64,000 bases of DNA from Chloroflexota bacterium (GTDB taxonomy: Bacteria; Chloroflexota; Dehalococcoidia; GIF9; UBA5629), in the NCBI GenBank assembly GCA_016865855.1, contig VGNX01000002.1:81574-145573 (forward strand), in the 5' to 3' direction. Both the position numbers and the translations under genes were made by a program. Below, in pieces: positions 1-9,451 of this stretch. Position 1 is the stretch's first letter, and every line of letters begins with the position of its first letter. Under the pieces are notes generated by a model, which did not search any database, was not told the DNA's origin, and worked only from the letters and a program-made list of their open reading frames with translations.

Positions 1-1
1 A

Positions 2-250
2 TGCAACCCTGACAGGTCAGTAGCCATCGTGTCCTTTACCGTTGCCGGCAGGCATGTCTCGGAGATCGGGCTGAGGCTTGACGAAGAACATGGCGTCTTG
101 ACACGCGTTGGGTTGCACTGCGCTCCAGCAGCACACAAGACAATCGGTTCATTTCCCGAAGGGACTATACGGCTGGCGCCCGGTGTCTTTACAACCAGAG
201 ATGATATTCATACAGCGATACGGGCGATAGAGAAGGTGGTCCGGTCATGA
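2..250 (+). CDS. Cysteine desulfurase family protein, C-terminal part (cut by window start)
   Basis: The reading frame is open to the left edge, so only the last 82 codons are visible; the GTG at 29 is internal. The piece carries the RVGLHCAP motif, in which the Cys is the sulfur-accepting residue of NifS/SufS-like pyridoxal-phosphate enzymes, followed by the GSFPEGTIRLAPG and TTRDDI segments typical of the C-terminal end of this family (selenocysteine lyase/cysteine desulfurase type). These enzymes take sulfur (or selenium) from cysteine (or selenocysteine) as a persulfide. The stop overlaps the next gene's start in an ATGA junction, so the two are translationally coupled. The DUF3343 neighbour suggests a sulfur or selenium transfer role. 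The PLP-binding half lies outside the window. Confidence 0.85.
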   Translation, partial: CNPDRSVAIVSFTVAGRHVSEIGLRLDEEHGVLTRVGLHCAPAAHKTIGSFPEGTIRLAPGVFTTRDDIHTAIRAIEKVVRS

Positions 251-465
251 CACACGGTGTAGTCCTTTTTCATACAACATCAGCAGCTATGCGTGCTGAG
301 AAGGTACTGATGAAAGCAGGGTATGCTATCAAGCTCATCCCAACCCCACGTGAATTTTCCAGTGACTGTGGCATTGCGCTCCGCTTCGATTGGAATCAGC
401 ATGATCAAGTCAAATCCTTGCTGGATGCGGCGCATGTGGAGATTGACGCCATACGCCAGATGTAA
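247..465 (+). CDS. DUF3343 (putative Se/S carrier-like) protein
   Basis: A 72-residue protein beginning MTHGVVLFHTTSAAMRAEKVL, with a central TPREFSSDCGIALRF segment. This matches the small DUF3343 family, whose members have a conserved Cys in a (S/C)xxCGxAxxF context (here Cys 41) and are described as putative Se/S carriers. It overlaps the desulfurase gene by four bases (ATGA), consistent with accepting persulfide or selenide from it. The molecular function is not proven for the family. The 186 bases between this stop and the convergent rpsI stop hold no convincing gene; GCCTA-TAAT-TAGGC near 575 is a weak hairpin only. Confidence 0.75.
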   Translation: MTHGVVLFHTTSAAMRAEKVLMKAGYAIKLIPTPREFSSDCGIALRFDWNQHDQVKSLLDAAHVEIDAIRQM

Positions 466-651
466 TACGGAACCTCGCCCGAGTCATTTTGATGGGCAAG
501 CTGGCAATCGGCAAGCCAACAACGATGGCAACGTCCATTCAATCCATGCTCAACTGCGATGTAGTCGGCCTATAATTAGGCTAATTTGCATTAGAAGAAG
601 AGCGAGCCAACAGTCTAGAGTATCTTACTGATTTCCGTCAGCTCGGAAGCT

Positions 652-1050
652 TTACCGCTTGGTATATTGAGGGGCTTTGCGGGCGCGCTTGAGTCCGTAT
701 TTCTTGCGCTCTTTGATGCGGGCATCACGGGTTAGCAGCCCTTCCTGACGCAGGAGAGGTTTGAACTGCTCGTTAGCTTCAACCAGGGCTCGAGCAATGC
801 CATGTCGAATAGCCCCAGCTTGCCCAGTGAGACCACCACCGGTCACCTTGATCTCAACATTGAACTTCCCCACAGTATCAGTCGCCACGAATGGGTGTTC
901 AATAAGGCGGCGATGCTCGAGGCGAGGGAAAAGCTCCTGGTAGGGCTTACCATTGACAATAATCTCCCCCCTGCCTCCAGAGAACAGCTTCACTTGCGCT
1001 ATGGCGCATTTGCGCTTGCCTGTGCCGCGGTCATAAGTCTGAGTAGTCAC
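652..1050 (-). CDS. rpsI: 30S ribosomal protein uS9
   Basis: A 132-residue uS9 with the usual [15 protein letters not shown] start and a very basic C-terminal tail ending YTKR, which in known ribosomes reaches the P-site tRNA. It is the last gene of the long leftward ribosomal superoperon. Its start overlaps the end of rplM by four bases, the conserved rplM-rpsI pair. Full length for the family, with no odd features. No strong intrinsic terminator is visible just downstream. Confidence 0.97.
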   Translation of the reverse strand: MTTQTYDRGTGKRKCAIAQVKLFSGGRGEIIVNGKPYQELFPRLEHRRLIEHPFVATDTVGKFNVEIKVTGGGLTGQAGAIRHGIARALVEANEQFKPLLRQEGLLTRDARIKERKKYGLKRARKAPQYTKR

Positions 1051-1496
1051 GAGATTTCACTCCCTTTTGCAGTTGCTTTTGTACCAGCGACCTGTGCCTG
1101 GTGGGGATGGCTATCGCCGGCATAAACCTTTAGCTTTTTAAACATGGCTCTACCCAACCGGTTATGCGGCAACATACCTTTAACCGCATGCTCAATCACT
1201 CTGGTAGGGTGAGCAGCCAGCATCTTTTCGAAAGTCTCAGCTTTCATGCCGCCAGGGTAGCCTGAATGATGATAGTAGGTTTTCTGCTTGGCTTTCTTCC
1301 CGGTAACTCTAACCTTGGCGGCGTTGAGCACAATGACATAGTCGCCGGTATCTAGATACGGAACGTATGTCGGCTTATGCTTACCCATGAGCAAGCTTGC
1401 TATCTGAGTGGCAAGCCTGCCTAAAGTCTTCCCAGAAGCATCAATAACATGCCACTGGTGTTCGACATCTTTAGCTTTAGTTGAATATGTCTTCAT
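1047..1496 (-). CDS. rplM: 50S ribosomal protein uL13
   Basis: A 149-residue uL13, recognised by [19 protein letters not shown] near the N terminus and by the [19 protein letters not shown] segment. It binds 23S rRNA early in 50S assembly. It overlaps truA by four bases (ATGA type) at its start and rpsI by four at its end, so truA-rplM-rpsI form a translationally coupled set at the distal end of the superoperon. Length and motifs are normal. Confidence 0.97.
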   Translation of the reverse strand: MKTYSTKAKDVEHQWHVIDASGKTLGRLATQIASLLMGKHKPTYVPYLDTGDYVIVLNAAKVRVTGKKAKQKTYYHHSGYPGGMKAETFEKMLAAHPTRVIEHAVKGMLPHNRLGRAMFKKLKVYAGDSHPHQAQVAGTKATAKGSEIS

Positions 1497-2269
1497 GTTG
1501 CCAGCTCCAGATTGCCGGGGTAATTAACTTTAGTAAGACAAAGACCACAAGCCGGAGCGGTCGGCCCGGCCAGGACCAGCGTCTTTGTCTCCATAATCTG
1601 ATGAAATTCCTCAAGCCCTACTTTACCCAGTCCTACCCTTATTAGCAAGCCTACAGTATTGCGAACCTGATGAGTCAGAAAAGAATTGGCAGTCATACGG
1701 AAAGTGGCCAGGTCATCCTTCTTTGCCACCCTGGCTTCATAGACAGTACGCACCGTGCTTCTTAGCTTACCTAAAGCGGTGGCAAAGGAGGCGAAGTCGT
1801 GTTCACCTTCAAGAAATTTACATGCCTTATTCATAGCTTTAATATTCAACTTCTTGGGCACAAAATAAGCAAAACCCTCGAACAGAGGCGACCGAGTTGA
1901 ACTATTCAAAATGTAATAATCATATTCTCGACTCACAGCATCACGCCTAACATTAAAATCCATATTCACTTTGCAAGCGCCCTTAACCGCAATGTCCCTC
2001 GGCAGATAGTAATTTAAGGCTCTAACAAATGTCTGTGGAGGCAAGGCAGACTTAGTCCGGAAGCTAACTACCTGGCCTCTGGCATGTACGCCAGTGTCAG
2101 TCCGGCTGGCAGCAATTACACGGCTGCTTTCTCCGGTAAGCCTCCGTATGGCCCGTTCCAGTTCAGCCTGAATTGTGGGCAGGTTAGCCTGCCACTGGAA
2201 GCCATAATAATTTCTGCCGTCATACTCCACAACCAAAACGATCTTGTTAAAACTGTTAAAGAGCTTCAC
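1493..2269 (-). CDS. truA: tRNA pseudouridine(38-40) synthase
   Basis: A 258-residue TruA enzyme, which makes pseudouridine at positions 38, 39 and 40 in the tRNA anticodon stem-loop. The catalytic Asp is residue 58 in the [14 protein letters not shown] motif. The N-terminal [17 protein letters not shown] and the later [19 protein letters not shown] are also family hallmarks. It lies between rplQ (15 bases upstream) and rplM (4-base overlap), the common position of truA in Firmicutes and Chloroflexota ribosomal clusters. Regulation presumably follows the superoperon. Confidence 0.95.
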   Translation of the reverse strand: MKLFNSFNKIVLVVEYDGRNYYGFQWQANLPTIQAELERAIRRLTGESSRVIAASRTDTGVHARGQVVSFRTKSALPPQTFVRALNYYLPRDIAVKGACKVNMDFNVRRDAVSREYDYYILNSSTRSPLFEGFAYFVPKKLNIKAMNKACKFLEGEHDFASFATALGKLRSTVRTVYEARVAKKDDLATFRMTANSFLTHQVRNTVGLLIRVGLGKVGLEEFHQIMETKTLVLAGPTAPACGLCLTKVNYPGNLELAT

Positions 2270-2284
2270 TAATACAGCGTCTTG

Positions 2285-2638
2285 TTATTCTACCATCTCA
2301 ACCTGGGCTAGCCGCGCTCCATCACCGACCCGCCGTCCCAATTTGACTAGTCGTGTATAACCCCCGGGACGTTCCGCATACCTGGGCGCGAGCTCGTTAA
2401 ATATCTTGTCAACGAGCTTCTTGTCAGTAACAAAAGCCAAAGCCCGACGCCGAGAAGCCAGGCTGCCTTCCTTCCCCAGAGTAATCATCTTCTCGGCTAG
2501 GCCCCGAATCTCCTTTGCCTTAGCCTCGGTGGTGACAATTTTTTCGTATTTAACCAAATCAGACACCAAGTTGCGGTACAAAGCCCAACGGTGCGCTGTA
2601 GGCCTGCTCAGTTTTCGTCCGGCTATACGATGTCTCAA
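2285..2638 (-). CDS. rplQ: 50S ribosomal protein bL17
   Basis: A 117-residue bL17 beginning [20 protein letters not shown], the usual signature, with ITTLGKEG-like and [15 protein letters not shown] segments. It sits at the polypeptide exit side of the 50S subunit. It overlaps rpoA by four bases, keeping the near-universal rpoA-rplQ order of the alpha operon. Length is normal. Confidence 0.97.
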   Translation of the reverse strand: MRHRIAGRKLSRPTAHRWALYRNLVSDLVKYEKIVTTEAKAKEIRGLAEKMITLGKEGSLASRRRALAFVTDKKLVDKIFNELAPRYAERPGGYTRLVKLGRRVGDGARLAQVEMVE

Positions 2639-3660
2639 TCCGTAATCTTCCCTTCAATGCTTTCAGCGCTTTCGTCTTTTTCAGAAGCCAAAGCTCTTGA
2701 TACCCTCTTCTTTTCCTTTTTCTCCTTAGCCTCGGGAATGAAAGGCAGGTCAAGCCGCTTAAGAGCTGCCTCGACTTCTTCCCTAGATTTGGCTCCGAAG
2801 CCGGCTAAGCCACATAGACCGTCTAGACCTCTTTCCAGAATCTGACCCAAAGTGGTAACACCACCTCTTCTTAAGCTGCTATAGGTATGTGTGGATAAAT
2901 TCAACTGGTCTAGAGGCATCAGGTATTGCTCTGGTGGAATCAGCCGCTGCCATGCCACTTCGGCTCCCTCCGGTGTAATGGCTCTGGCCAGTTCACGGAA
3001 GCAACCAAACTGCTCTATCAGGATAGATGCGCTCTGACTAACTGCCTCTATCGGAGATACGGAGCCATCAGTCCAAACTTCCAGGATAAGTTTCTCCTGG
3101 TTACTCCCCTCTCTAAGGCTGCTAGGCTCAACCAAGAAATTGACCTTACGAACCGGGGTGAAAATAGCATCTATGGGAATCGTCCCAATGGGCAGGCTAT
3201 CGCTGGAACTGGCTGGCACATAGCCTCTACCTATCTCGACGTTAAACTCGATACTGAGCTTAGCCTTTGGAGAGTCCAGAGTAGCCAGATAAAGCTCGGG
3301 GTTAACGATTTCGAAATCTGCCGATGGCTTAATGTCACCAGCACAGACTTGCCCTTCTCCCCCGACCTCCAGTCTCATCTTCCCAGAACGCTGGGCAAGA
3401 TGACGAAGGCGTATTCCCTTGACGTTAAGCAGGAAATCTATTGCATCCTCCTTAACGTGAGGGATTGTTGAGAATTCATGCTGGACACCCTCAATCATGA
3501 CCCAGGTTATTGCAGCACCGGGTAAAGAGCTGAGAAGCACCCGGCGCAGGCTGTTACCTAATGTAACTCCAAAACCCTTCTCTACAGGTTCGGCACTAAA
3601 ACGACCATAGATTTCAGTGCCTTCGACACATTCTACCTTTGGTAGTGCTAAGCCAGCCAA
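2635..3660 (-). CDS. rpoA: DNA-directed RNA polymerase alpha subunit
   Basis: A 341-residue alpha subunit. The N-terminal dimerisation domain (about residues 1-235) shows [18 protein letters not shown]. After a linker, the alpha-CTD (about 245-310) has the helix-hairpin-helix stretch ending [18 protein letters not shown], which contacts UP elements and activators. A 30-residue charged tail rich in Lys then Glu/Asp/Ser follows the CTD, slightly longer than usual. It lies between rpsD and rplQ as in the standard alpha operon and overlaps rplQ by four bases. Confidence 0.97.
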   Translation of the reverse strand: MAGLALPKVECVEGTEIYGRFSAEPVEKGFGVTLGNSLRRVLLSSLPGAAITWVMIEGVQHEFSTIPHVKEDAIDFLLNVKGIRLRHLAQRSGKMRLEVGGEGQVCAGDIKPSADFEIVNPELYLATLDSPKAKLSIEFNVEIGRGYVPASSSDSLPIGTIPIDAIFTPVRKVNFLVEPSSLREGSNQEKLILEVWTDGSVSPIEAVSQSASILIEQFGCFRELARAITPEGAEVAWQRLIPPEQYLMPLDQLNLSTHTYSSLRRGGVTTLGQILERGLDGLCGLAGFGAKSREEVEAALKRLDLPFIPEAKEKKEKKRVSRALASEKDESAESIEGKITD

Positions 3661-3669
3661 GAAGCCTCC

Positions 3670-4302
3670 TTAACGGGAATAATATTCAACGATAGCTTTT
3701 TCATCAAACTTAACTTCAATATCCTCACCTGTTGGCAGGTTAACGATTCGACCGGCCAGTTTTTCTTTATCCAGAGCCAGCCAGCCGGGAACGGTCCTGC
3801 CCTCAATTTCTTGAACGAGCGCTTTGTAATATTCAGTTTTGGTACTACTTTCTCGCCAGGCAATAGCATCACCGGGCTTCACCAGACAGGAGGGGATATC
3901 CGTCTTGCGGCCGTTTAAGAGAAAGTGACCATGGCGTACCAGTTGTCTGGCTTGAGAGCGGGAGCTGGCAAAGCCTAAACGGTAAACCACATTGTCTAAC
4001 CGTCTCTCTAGCAAAATTAAGAGGTTCTCGCCAGTTATGCCGGGAAGCCTTTTCGCCTCAGCAAAGAATTTGCGGAATTGTCGTTCCAAAAGTCCGTAAC
4101 TATAGCGAGCCTTCTGCTTCTCCTGCAACTGAAGCCCACGGTCAGACTTCTTTGCGCGCCGCTTTCTGATACCAGTATACCCAGGGGGAACATCCCTGCG
4201 CTCCACAGCGCACTTGGAGGTAAAGCACCTATCCCCCTTAAGCATTAATTTGTCGCCAACACGACGACATAAACGACAATTAGCCTGTGTATACCGTCCC
4301 AT
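3670..4302 (-). CDS. rpsD: 30S ribosomal protein uS4, zinc-binding type
   Basis: A 210-residue uS4. The N terminus keeps four Cys at residues 9, 12, 26 and 31 (CRLC ... CFTSKC), so this is the zinc-binding form rather than the Cys-free paralogue. The S4 RNA-binding domain is visible at RLDNVVYRLGFASSRSQARQ and the following HGHFLLNGRKTDIPS. It nucleates 30S body assembly and in some bacteria represses the alpha operon translationally. It lies two bases after the rpsK stop and nine before rpoA. Confidence 0.97.
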   Translation of the reverse strand: MGRYTQANCRLCRRVGDKLMLKGDRCFTSKCAVERRDVPPGYTGIRKRRAKKSDRGLQLQEKQKARYSYGLLERQFRKFFAEAKRLPGITGENLLILLERRLDNVVYRLGFASSRSQARQLVRHGHFLLNGRKTDIPSCLVKPGDAIAWRESSTKTEYYKALVQEIEGRTVPGWLALDKEKLAGRIVNLPTGEDIEVKFDEKAIVEYYSR

Positions 4303-4304
4303 TT

Positions 4305-4697
4305 CTACACTCGCCTTCTCTTACGAGGCCGGCAACCATTGTGCGGAACAGGAGTTACGTCCTTAATCCCAGTAACCAAAATCCCTGAAGCCTGGATGGC
4401 TCGAATCGCTGCCTCGCGACCGCTGCCGGGACCTCGGATATATACCTCGACCTGACGCAAACCATGTTCCTTAGCTTTTTGAGCAGCGCCCTGCGCCGCC
4501 AATTGAGCTGCATAGGGCGTACCTTTTCGAGACCCTTTGAACCCAGCTGTGCCGGGACTTCCCCAGGCGATAACATTGCCTTTCTGGTCAGTAAGAGTAA
4601 TAATTGTATTATTAAAGGTAGATTGGATGTAAGCTTTACCTTCAGCAATATGCTTGCGCTCTCGCCTTCTTACCCCGGTTTTCTTTTTCTTAGGCAT
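4305..4697 (-). CDS. rpsK: 30S ribosomal protein uS11
   Basis: A 130-residue uS11 with the diagnostic [36 protein letters not shown] and [18 protein letters not shown] terminus. It forms part of the 30S platform near the mRNA exit. Its place between rpsM and rpsD is the standard alpha-operon order. No unusual features. Confidence 0.97.
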   Translation of the reverse strand: MPKKKKTGVRRRERKHIAEGKAYIQSTFNNTIITLTDQKGNVIAWGSPGTAGFKGSRKGTPYAAQLAAQGAAQKAKEHGLRQVEVYIRGPGSGREAAIRAIQASGILVTGIKDVTPVPHNGCRPRKRRRV

Positions 4698-4714
4698 ATC
4701 CTTCCATCACTCCT

Positions 4715-5104
4715 TTACTTCTTAGTCGTTCCACGCCTCTGTCCGCGGCCAGCCACTGTCTTGCGAAGACCACGCTTGGTCCGAGCATTAGTTCGTGTCC
4801 GCTGCCCTCGAACCGGCAATCCGCGACGATGCCTTAGACCTCGATAACTGCCGATTTCAATAAGCCGCTTAATATTAAGATTAACTTCCTTCCGAAGTCC
4901 GCCTTCTACTTTATATTCTTTATCGATAACCTCGCGAATACGGCTAACCTCCTGCTCGCTAAGGTCCTTTACCTTAGTATCAGGGTTTACACCACTGGAA
5001 GACAAAATCCGACGGCTTGAAGCAGGGCCGATGCCATAGATATACTGTAAAGAAATCTCAACCCTTTTATCTTTTGGAATGTCCACACCAGCGATACGTG
5101 CCAT
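4715..5104 (-). CDS. rpsM: 30S ribosomal protein uS13
   Basis: A 129-residue uS13 starting [19 protein letters not shown] and containing [14 protein letters not shown] and [20 protein letters not shown]. It sits in the 30S head and contacts the 50S subunit and P-site tRNA. It opens the alpha operon block directly after rpmJ (17 bases), with an AGGAGTGATGAG-type leader. Normal length. Confidence 0.97.
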   Translation of the reverse strand: MARIAGVDIPKDKRVEISLQYIYGIGPASSRRILSSSGVNPDTKVKDLSEQEVSRIREVIDKEYKVEGGLRKEVNLNIKRLIEIGSYRGLRHRRGLPVRGQRTRTNARTKRGLRKTVAGRGQRRGTTKK

Positions 5105-5121
5105 ATCTCATCACTCCTACG

Positions 5122-5235
5122 TTATCCTTGGCGCTGCTTATGCTTGGGGTTCTGACAAATAACCCGAACCACTCCACGGCGCCTGATAATCTTGCATTTA
5201 TCGCACCGACGCTTAACAGAAGACCGCACTTTCAT
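5122..5235 (-). CDS. rpmJ: 50S ribosomal protein bL36, zinc-binding type
   Basis: A 37-codon gene in the gap between infA and rpsM. It begins [20 protein letters not shown], and the rest supplies a third Cys (VICQNPKH) and a His, completing the C-C-C-H zinc ribbon of the C+ form of bL36. It is a small 50S protein near the peptidyl transferase side. Position infA-rpmJ-rpsM is standard. Too short for most ORF callers but clear by sequence and context. Confidence 0.95.
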   Translation of the reverse strand: MKVRSSVKRRCDKCKIIRRRGVVRVICQNPKHKQRQG

Positions 5236-5314
5236 AATTAACTACCTTAAATCGCAAAAACCTTATAATAATAAACCTTGTCGGCATTTATGTCAAAATG
5301 TAAATTGCCCATGA

Positions 5315-5533
5315 CTACTTAAACCGATAAGTGATTCTCCCCCGCTTCAAATCGTAAGGCGAAAGCTCCACTAGCACTTTGTCTGCTTGCAAAATCCTAA
5401 TATAATGCTTCCTCATTTTACCCGAAATATGAGCTAAAACCTCATGCCCGTTAGCCAATTCCACGCGAAATGTAGCATTAGGTAAAGATTCAATCACTGT
5501 GCCTTCAACCTCTATTGCTTCTTTCTTAGGCAT
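5315..5533 (-). CDS. infA: Translation initiation factor IF-1
   Basis: A 72-residue single OB-fold protein: [20 protein letters not shown], then [19 protein letters not shown] and ending [10 protein letters not shown]-1 occupies the A site during initiation and cooperates with IF-2 and IF-3. It follows map by 12 bases and is followed by rpmJ, the usual spc-to-alpha operon junction. Family-typical length. Confidence 0.97.
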   Translation of the reverse strand: MPKKEAIEVEGTVIESLPNATFRVELANGHEVLAHISGKMRKHYIRILQADKVLVELSPYDLKRGRITYRFK

Positions 5534-5545
5534 ACTACACTTCTA

Positions 5546-6292
5546 TTATAGTAGAGTCAGTACCTCCGCTTCACCCTGGCTAATAGCGATAGTATGCTCA
5601 AAATGAGCTGAAATGCTGCCATCTGCAGTGAGCACTGTCCATCTGTTCTCAGCAACCCGTGTCCGCCAGTCTCCAGCAGTCACCATCGGCTCCACCGCCA
5701 AAGTCATGCCTTTTCGCAAAAGAGGGCCTTCGCCAGGCGAGCCAAAGTTTGGCACTGAAGGGTCTTCATGCAAGTCTCTACCTACTCCATGCCCGGAATA
5801 CTCCCGAACCACAGAAAATCCCCTTGTCTCAACGTAGTTCTGAATAGCTGATGAAACATCTCCTAGGTGGGCACCATTACGTGCTGCCCTTATTCCAACC
5901 ATCAACGCGGCTTCGGTAACCGATAAGAGTTCCTGAGCTTTAGGGCTAATTCCACCTACCCCAACTGTTATGGCCCCATCACCATGGAAGCCATCAACGA
6001 TCGCCCCAAAGTCCAAAGAGACTACATCACCTTCATCCAATCGCCGCTCTCCGGGAATACCATGGACAATCTCATCATTCACCGAAACGCATAGATGTGC
6101 CGGGAAGCCTCGATAACCTTTGAATGAAGCCTTAGCTCCATATTTCTTCAGTTCACTTGCAGCCACTGAGTCCAGCTGACTGGTCTTAATCCCTGGCTTT
6201 ATTTCTTCCCTCAACCTTTGTAAAACAGCCGCTACGATTTTTCCAGCTTGTCGCATAATAGCCACTTCCTGTGATGACTTTATCACAGTCAT
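5546..6292 (-). CDS. map: Methionine aminopeptidase, type I
   Basis: A 248-residue enzyme that removes the initiator methionine from nascent proteins. The pita-bread fold metal ligands are all visible: two Asp in VSLDFGAIVDGFHGDGAI, His in GHGVGRDLHEDP, Glu in LAVEPMV and Glu in AHFEHTI. There is no N-terminal zinc-finger or SH3-binding extension, so it is a type Ia enzyme. The start codon overlaps the adk stop by four bases, so the two are coupled within the spc operon. Confidence 0.96.
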   Translation of the reverse strand: MTVIKSSQEVAIMRQAGKIVAAVLQRLREEIKPGIKTSQLDSVAASELKKYGAKASFKGYRGFPAHLCVSVNDEIVHGIPGERRLDEGDVVSLDFGAIVDGFHGDGAITVGVGGISPKAQELLSVTEAALMVGIRAARNGAHLGDVSSAIQNYVETRGFSVVREYSGHGVGRDLHEDPSVPNFGSPGEGPLLRKGMTLAVEPMVTAGDWRTRVAENRWTVLTADGSISAHFEHTIAISQGEAEVLTLL

Positions 6293-6951
6293 TTGGTTTT
6301 CACCAGCTTGAGCCCGAGAGCATTAATTATCTTCTCGGATACCTCCTCTATGCCGAGCTTACCATCCACTGCAACGAGTTTCCCCTCTGCCTTATAGTAA
6401 TCCAAGACAGGCGTAGTCTGAGCAAAATAGACTTTCAATCGTTCTTTTACCGTCTCCTCAGTATCGTCAGAGCGCTGATATAACTCACCACCACATTTAT
6501 CACATATGTTGCGAACTTTTGGTGGTGAAGTCACCTCATGGTAAGGTGTCTGACACTTGCGGCATATCCAACGCCCACTAAGACGCTTTAATAGTTCCTT
6601 CTCAGGCGCCTCGATGTATATTGCTTTATCTATAGCCTCCCCACGACTGGTCAACATTCTGTCAAGCGCCCTAGCTTGCTCAATAGTCCGAGGAAAGCCA
6701 TCGAAAACACACCCTGATTTACAATCAGGCTCATTGAGCCGCTCCGAGATTAGCTGAATTGTTACTTCATCAGGAACCAGAGCACCTTTATCCATATAAG
6801 CTTTTACCGATTTCTCTAGCTTGGTTCCTTTATCCACCGCCTGTCTAAAAAGGTCGCCCGAAGCTATATGAGCTAATCCCAATTTTCGTGAAATTATAGC
6901 TGCCTGAGTCCCTTTACCTGCCCCTGGAGCACCGAGAAAAACTAAAAACAT
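6289..6951 (-). CDS. adk: Adenylate kinase, long form with zinc lid
   Basis: A 220-residue enzyme that interconverts ATP + AMP and 2 ADP. The P-loop is GAPGAGKGTQ (residues 7-16) and DGFPRT (84-89) marks the AMP/NMP region. The lid domain carries four Cys at 130, 133, 150 and 153 (CRKC ... CDKC), the zinc-binding lid common in Gram-positive and Chloroflexota enzymes. It lies between secY (12 bases) and map (4-base overlap), the standard secY-adk-map order. Confidence 0.97.
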   Translation of the reverse strand: MFLVFLGAPGAGKGTQAAIISRKLGLAHIASGDLFRQAVDKGTKLEKSVKAYMDKGALVPDEVTIQLISERLNEPDCKSGCVFDGFPRTIEQARALDRMLTSRGEAIDKAIYIEAPEKELLKRLSGRWICRKCQTPYHEVTSPPKVRNICDKCGGELYQRSDDTEETVKERLKVYFAQTTPVLDYYKAEGKLVAVDGKLGIEEVSEKIINALGLKLVKTK

Positions 6952-6963
6952 TCGTGTATCTCC

Positions 6964-8280
6964 CTACTTCAGGAAACCTTCATAGCGGCGCATTGTCAAC
7001 TGTGCCTCTATTTGTTTCATGGTATCCAAAGCTACACCCACAACGATGAGCATGCCGAAGCTAGATAAAGTTAGCACAGCAACATTCGTTATTTCCTGAA
7101 CGAGGAACGGCATCACCGCCACAAAAGCCAGAAAGAGGGCTCCACCCCAGGTTATGCGGTTAATGACCTTGTTGAGGTAATCGGTGGTGGGTTTCCCAGG
7201 GCGGACACCGGGGACAAAGCCTCCTTGACGCTGCAATGTTTGCGCTAAGTTCATCTGTTCAAATATAATCATGGTATAGAAAAAGGCAAAAGCTACTACC
7301 ATCAAGAAATAAAGCCCCCAGTAAAACAAACCCACGGGGAGAGGTGCATCAGGGCTAAACCACGCCATAATCTTGCTGGCAAAGTTTGGATCCTGCCCCT
7401 GTGGGCTGGCAAAATAACTGGCTATTGTTCCCGGGAAAATCATCAGCGCCATAGCAAAGATGAGTGGTATCATCCCGGCAGTGTTCACCCGAAGGGGAAT
7501 ATGCGTCGAACCTGTTTGGCGATACATGCGAGCACCACGGAAGGCAGTCCGTGCATATTGGACCGGAATGCGGCGATGTCCTTCAGTAAATACGACTATA
7601 AGCGCCATCATGGCCAGACCAATAATAAGAAAGGCGATGAGACCGCCAATGTTCTCCCTAGCTATCATGCCACGACCTATCATCTCCGGCAAACTAGCCA
7701 CAATGCCACCAAAGATTATTATTGATACACCATTTCCAATACCTCGCTCAGTGATAAGCTCACCAAGCCAGACAAGAAAGATAGTCCCGGCTGTCAGCGA
7801 CAGTATTATAGCTATGGTAGGCAATGCTGCCGCTTGACCAATCGCGCCCTGGCTGCGCAGCAGTGCCAGCTGAGCATAACCCTGAAGAGCAGCTAAAGGT
7901 ACAGTTAGCCAGTGGGTAAACTGATTAATCCTACGCCTGCCAGCTTCCCCCTCTTGAGATAAAGCCCGAAGGCGTGGAATAACTGGGACCAGCAATTGCA
8001 TAACGATGGAAGCGGTTATATAGGGATAAACTCCCATAGCCGCTACGCTGAAGTTCCTCATAGCCCCACCAGTAAACAGGTCAAGCATGCCCAGAAGTTG
8101 GTTCCGCTCAAAAAGTTGCTGCAACGCAGCTAGATCCACACCAGGCATGGGAACATGAGCTATAAAGCGAAAAATTACCAGCATACCTACAGTGAAAAGA
8201 AGACGCCGTCTCAGGTCTGGAAGAGAAAAGGCATCGAACAATGCTTGAATAAGACGTGGTCTCCCGCTTACCTGCTGCAT
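6964..8280 (-). CDS. secY: Protein translocase channel subunit SecY
   Basis: A 438-residue, highly hydrophobic protein with about ten membrane segments, forming the SecYEG pore. Family motifs include the N-terminal RLLFTVGMLVIFRFIAHVPM, the plug region around GGAMRNFSVAAMGVYPYITA, and GIGNGVSIIIFGGIV. The cytoplasmic loop FVPGVRPGKPTTDYL contacts SecA and the ribosome. It begins two bases after the rplO stop. Normal length and position in the spc operon. Confidence 0.97.
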   Translation of the reverse strand: MQQVSGRPRLIQALFDAFSLPDLRRRLLFTVGMLVIFRFIAHVPMPGVDLAALQQLFERNQLLGMLDLFTGGAMRNFSVAAMGVYPYITASIVMQLLVPVIPRLRALSQEGEAGRRRINQFTHWLTVPLAALQGYAQLALLRSQGAIGQAAALPTIAIILSLTAGTIFLVWLGELITERGIGNGVSIIIFGGIVASLPEMIGRGMIARENIGGLIAFLIIGLAMMALIVVFTEGHRRIPVQYARTAFRGARMYRQTGSTHIPLRVNTAGMIPLIFAMALMIFPGTIASYFASPQGQDPNFASKIMAWFSPDAPLPVGLFYWGLYFLMVVAFAFFYTMIIFEQMNLAQTLQRQGGFVPGVRPGKPTTDYLNKVINRITWGGALFLAFVAVMPFLVQEITNVAVLTLSSFGMLIVVGVALDTMKQIEAQLTMRRYEGFLK

Positions 8281-8282
8281 TT

Positions 8283-8726
8283 TTAAATTCCCTCCACTTT
8301 CCCACCAGCGGCAACGATCTTCTTTTCAGCAGCGGGAGAGAATTTGTTAGCCTTTACAACGAGCGGACGATCAATGTCACCGTCGCCGAGAATCTTAACT
8401 GGATGCTTAAAAGACTTAATCAGCCCAACTTCAAGTAACTCTTTTGGAGTAATCTCAGCACTAGGAGAAAACACTTTCAGATCGCCCACATTAACGATGC
8501 TGTAGTCAGTTTTAAAAATATTAACGAAACCACGTTTCCGAGGCAAACGCTTAATTAAGGGTAGTTGCCCTCCCTCAAAACCGAGGCGAACTCCACCCCC
8601 AGAACGAGATTTCTGCCCTTTACAGCCTCGTCCTGAATAACTGCCATGCCCGCTGCCATCGCCACGCCCCACGCGTTTTCTCTTGTGCTTGGCACCTGCC
8701 GGAGGTTTTAAATTATGCTGCTGCAT
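8283..8726 (-). CDS. rplO: 50S ribosomal protein uL15
   Basis: A 147-residue uL15: Gly/Arg/Lys-rich N terminus ([20 protein letters not shown]), then [19 protein letters not shown], and a C-terminal domain ending [13 protein letters not shown]. It overlaps the rpmD stop by 14 bases, so translation of the pair is likely coupled. It precedes secY directly, as in most spc operons. Confidence 0.97.
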   Translation of the reverse strand: MQQHNLKPPAGAKHKRKRVGRGDGSGHGSYSGRGCKGQKSRSGGGVRLGFEGGQLPLIKRLPRKRGFVNIFKTDYSIVNVGDLKVFSPSAEITPKELLEVGLIKSFKHPVKILGDGDIDRPLVVKANKFSPAAEKKIVAAGGKVEGI

Positions 8727-8907
8727 CGGTAATCACTTCCACTTTAACTAAATGATTGACTTTAGCTATCATACCTCTAACGGGAGGAGAATCTTCATGC
8801 TCTACCGTTTCATGAAGGCGATGAAAGCCTAAAGCTTTCAAGGTTCGTCTTTGCTTCTTGGCATAGCCAATATCGCTCTTTATCCATTTGATACGCAGTT
8901 TAGCCAC
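8713..8907 (-). CDS. rpmD: 50S ribosomal protein uL30, GTG start
   Basis: A 64-residue uL30 ([20 protein letters not shown], then [20 protein letters not shown]). The frame extends further upstream into rpsE, but the start is placed at the GTG at 8907 because an AAGGAGG lies nine bases before it and because uL30 proteins normally start at this point and have about 60 residues. This GTG overlaps the rpsE stop in the sequence GTGGCTAA. The downstream end overlaps rplO by 14 bases. Confidence 0.92.
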   Translation of the reverse strand: MAKLRIKWIKSDIGYAKKQRRTLKALGFHRLHETVEHEDSPPVRGMIAKVNHLVKVEVITDAAA

Positions 8908-9442
8908 TCGACTTGGCCTCCTTAATCTCAAACTCAGCTTTGCGCCTTGCTACGGCCTCCTCAGGCTTCTCAAGGCTAGCTAAAGCCAACACAGTCGCTC
9001 TGACTACATTAACAGGATTAGAGCTACCTATAGACTTGCTAAGGACATCCTTTATACCTGCAGCTTCAAGCACTGAGCGAACACTGCTGCCAGCGATGAC
9101 TCCAGTTCCAGGCGACGCCGGTTTAAGCAAGACCTTCGCCGCTCCTGACTTAACCAGAACCTCGTGCGGTATAGTAGTCCCTGACATAATTACCTTGTAA
9201 AGCCCCTTCCGTGCAATGACACCAGCCTTACGAATTGCTTCCGGTACCTCCTTGGCCTTACCTAAGCCAACACCCACGTGTCCATTGCCATCACCAACAA
9301 CTACTAGAGCCCTAAAACGAAGACGCTTACCACCTTTGACAACCTTAGTTACCCGGTTAAGTGACACTAGCTTCTCGCTAAGGTCAAGCTCGCTAGCATC
9401 AACTTTGGTTCTCTCTTCAATTAGCTTCTTAATCGCTTTCAT
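8900..9442 (-). CDS. rpsE: 30S ribosomal protein uS5
   Basis: A 180-residue uS5. The double-stranded-RNA-binding-like N-terminal domain reads [20 protein letters not shown] then [20 protein letters not shown], and the C-terminal domain has [17 protein letters not shown] and [19 protein letters not shown]. It contributes to decoding fidelity at the mRNA entry. It follows rplR by nine bases. Length is usual. Confidence 0.97.
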   Translation of the reverse strand: MKAIKKLIEERTKVDASELDLSEKLVSLNRVTKVVKGGKRLRFRALVVVGDGNGHVGVGLGKAKEVPEAIRKAGVIARKGLYKVIMSGTTIPHEVLVKSGAAKVLLKPASPGTGVIAGSSVRSVLEAAGIKDVLSKSIGSSNPVNVVRATVLALASLEKPEEAVARRKAEFEIKEAKSSG

Positions 9443-9451
9443 CTATAAACC

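Noticed and set aside
466-651. Short plus-strand frame MGKLAIGKPTTMATSIQ... after the DUF3343 gene
   Set aside because: 27 codons, no SD, no recognised family; most likely a fragment or chance frame between convergent genes.
2926-3471. A 181-codon plus-strand frame opposite rpoA
   Set aside because: It is antisense to a conserved gene, has no SD and its sequence does not resemble any known protein; a shadow of rpoA codon bias.
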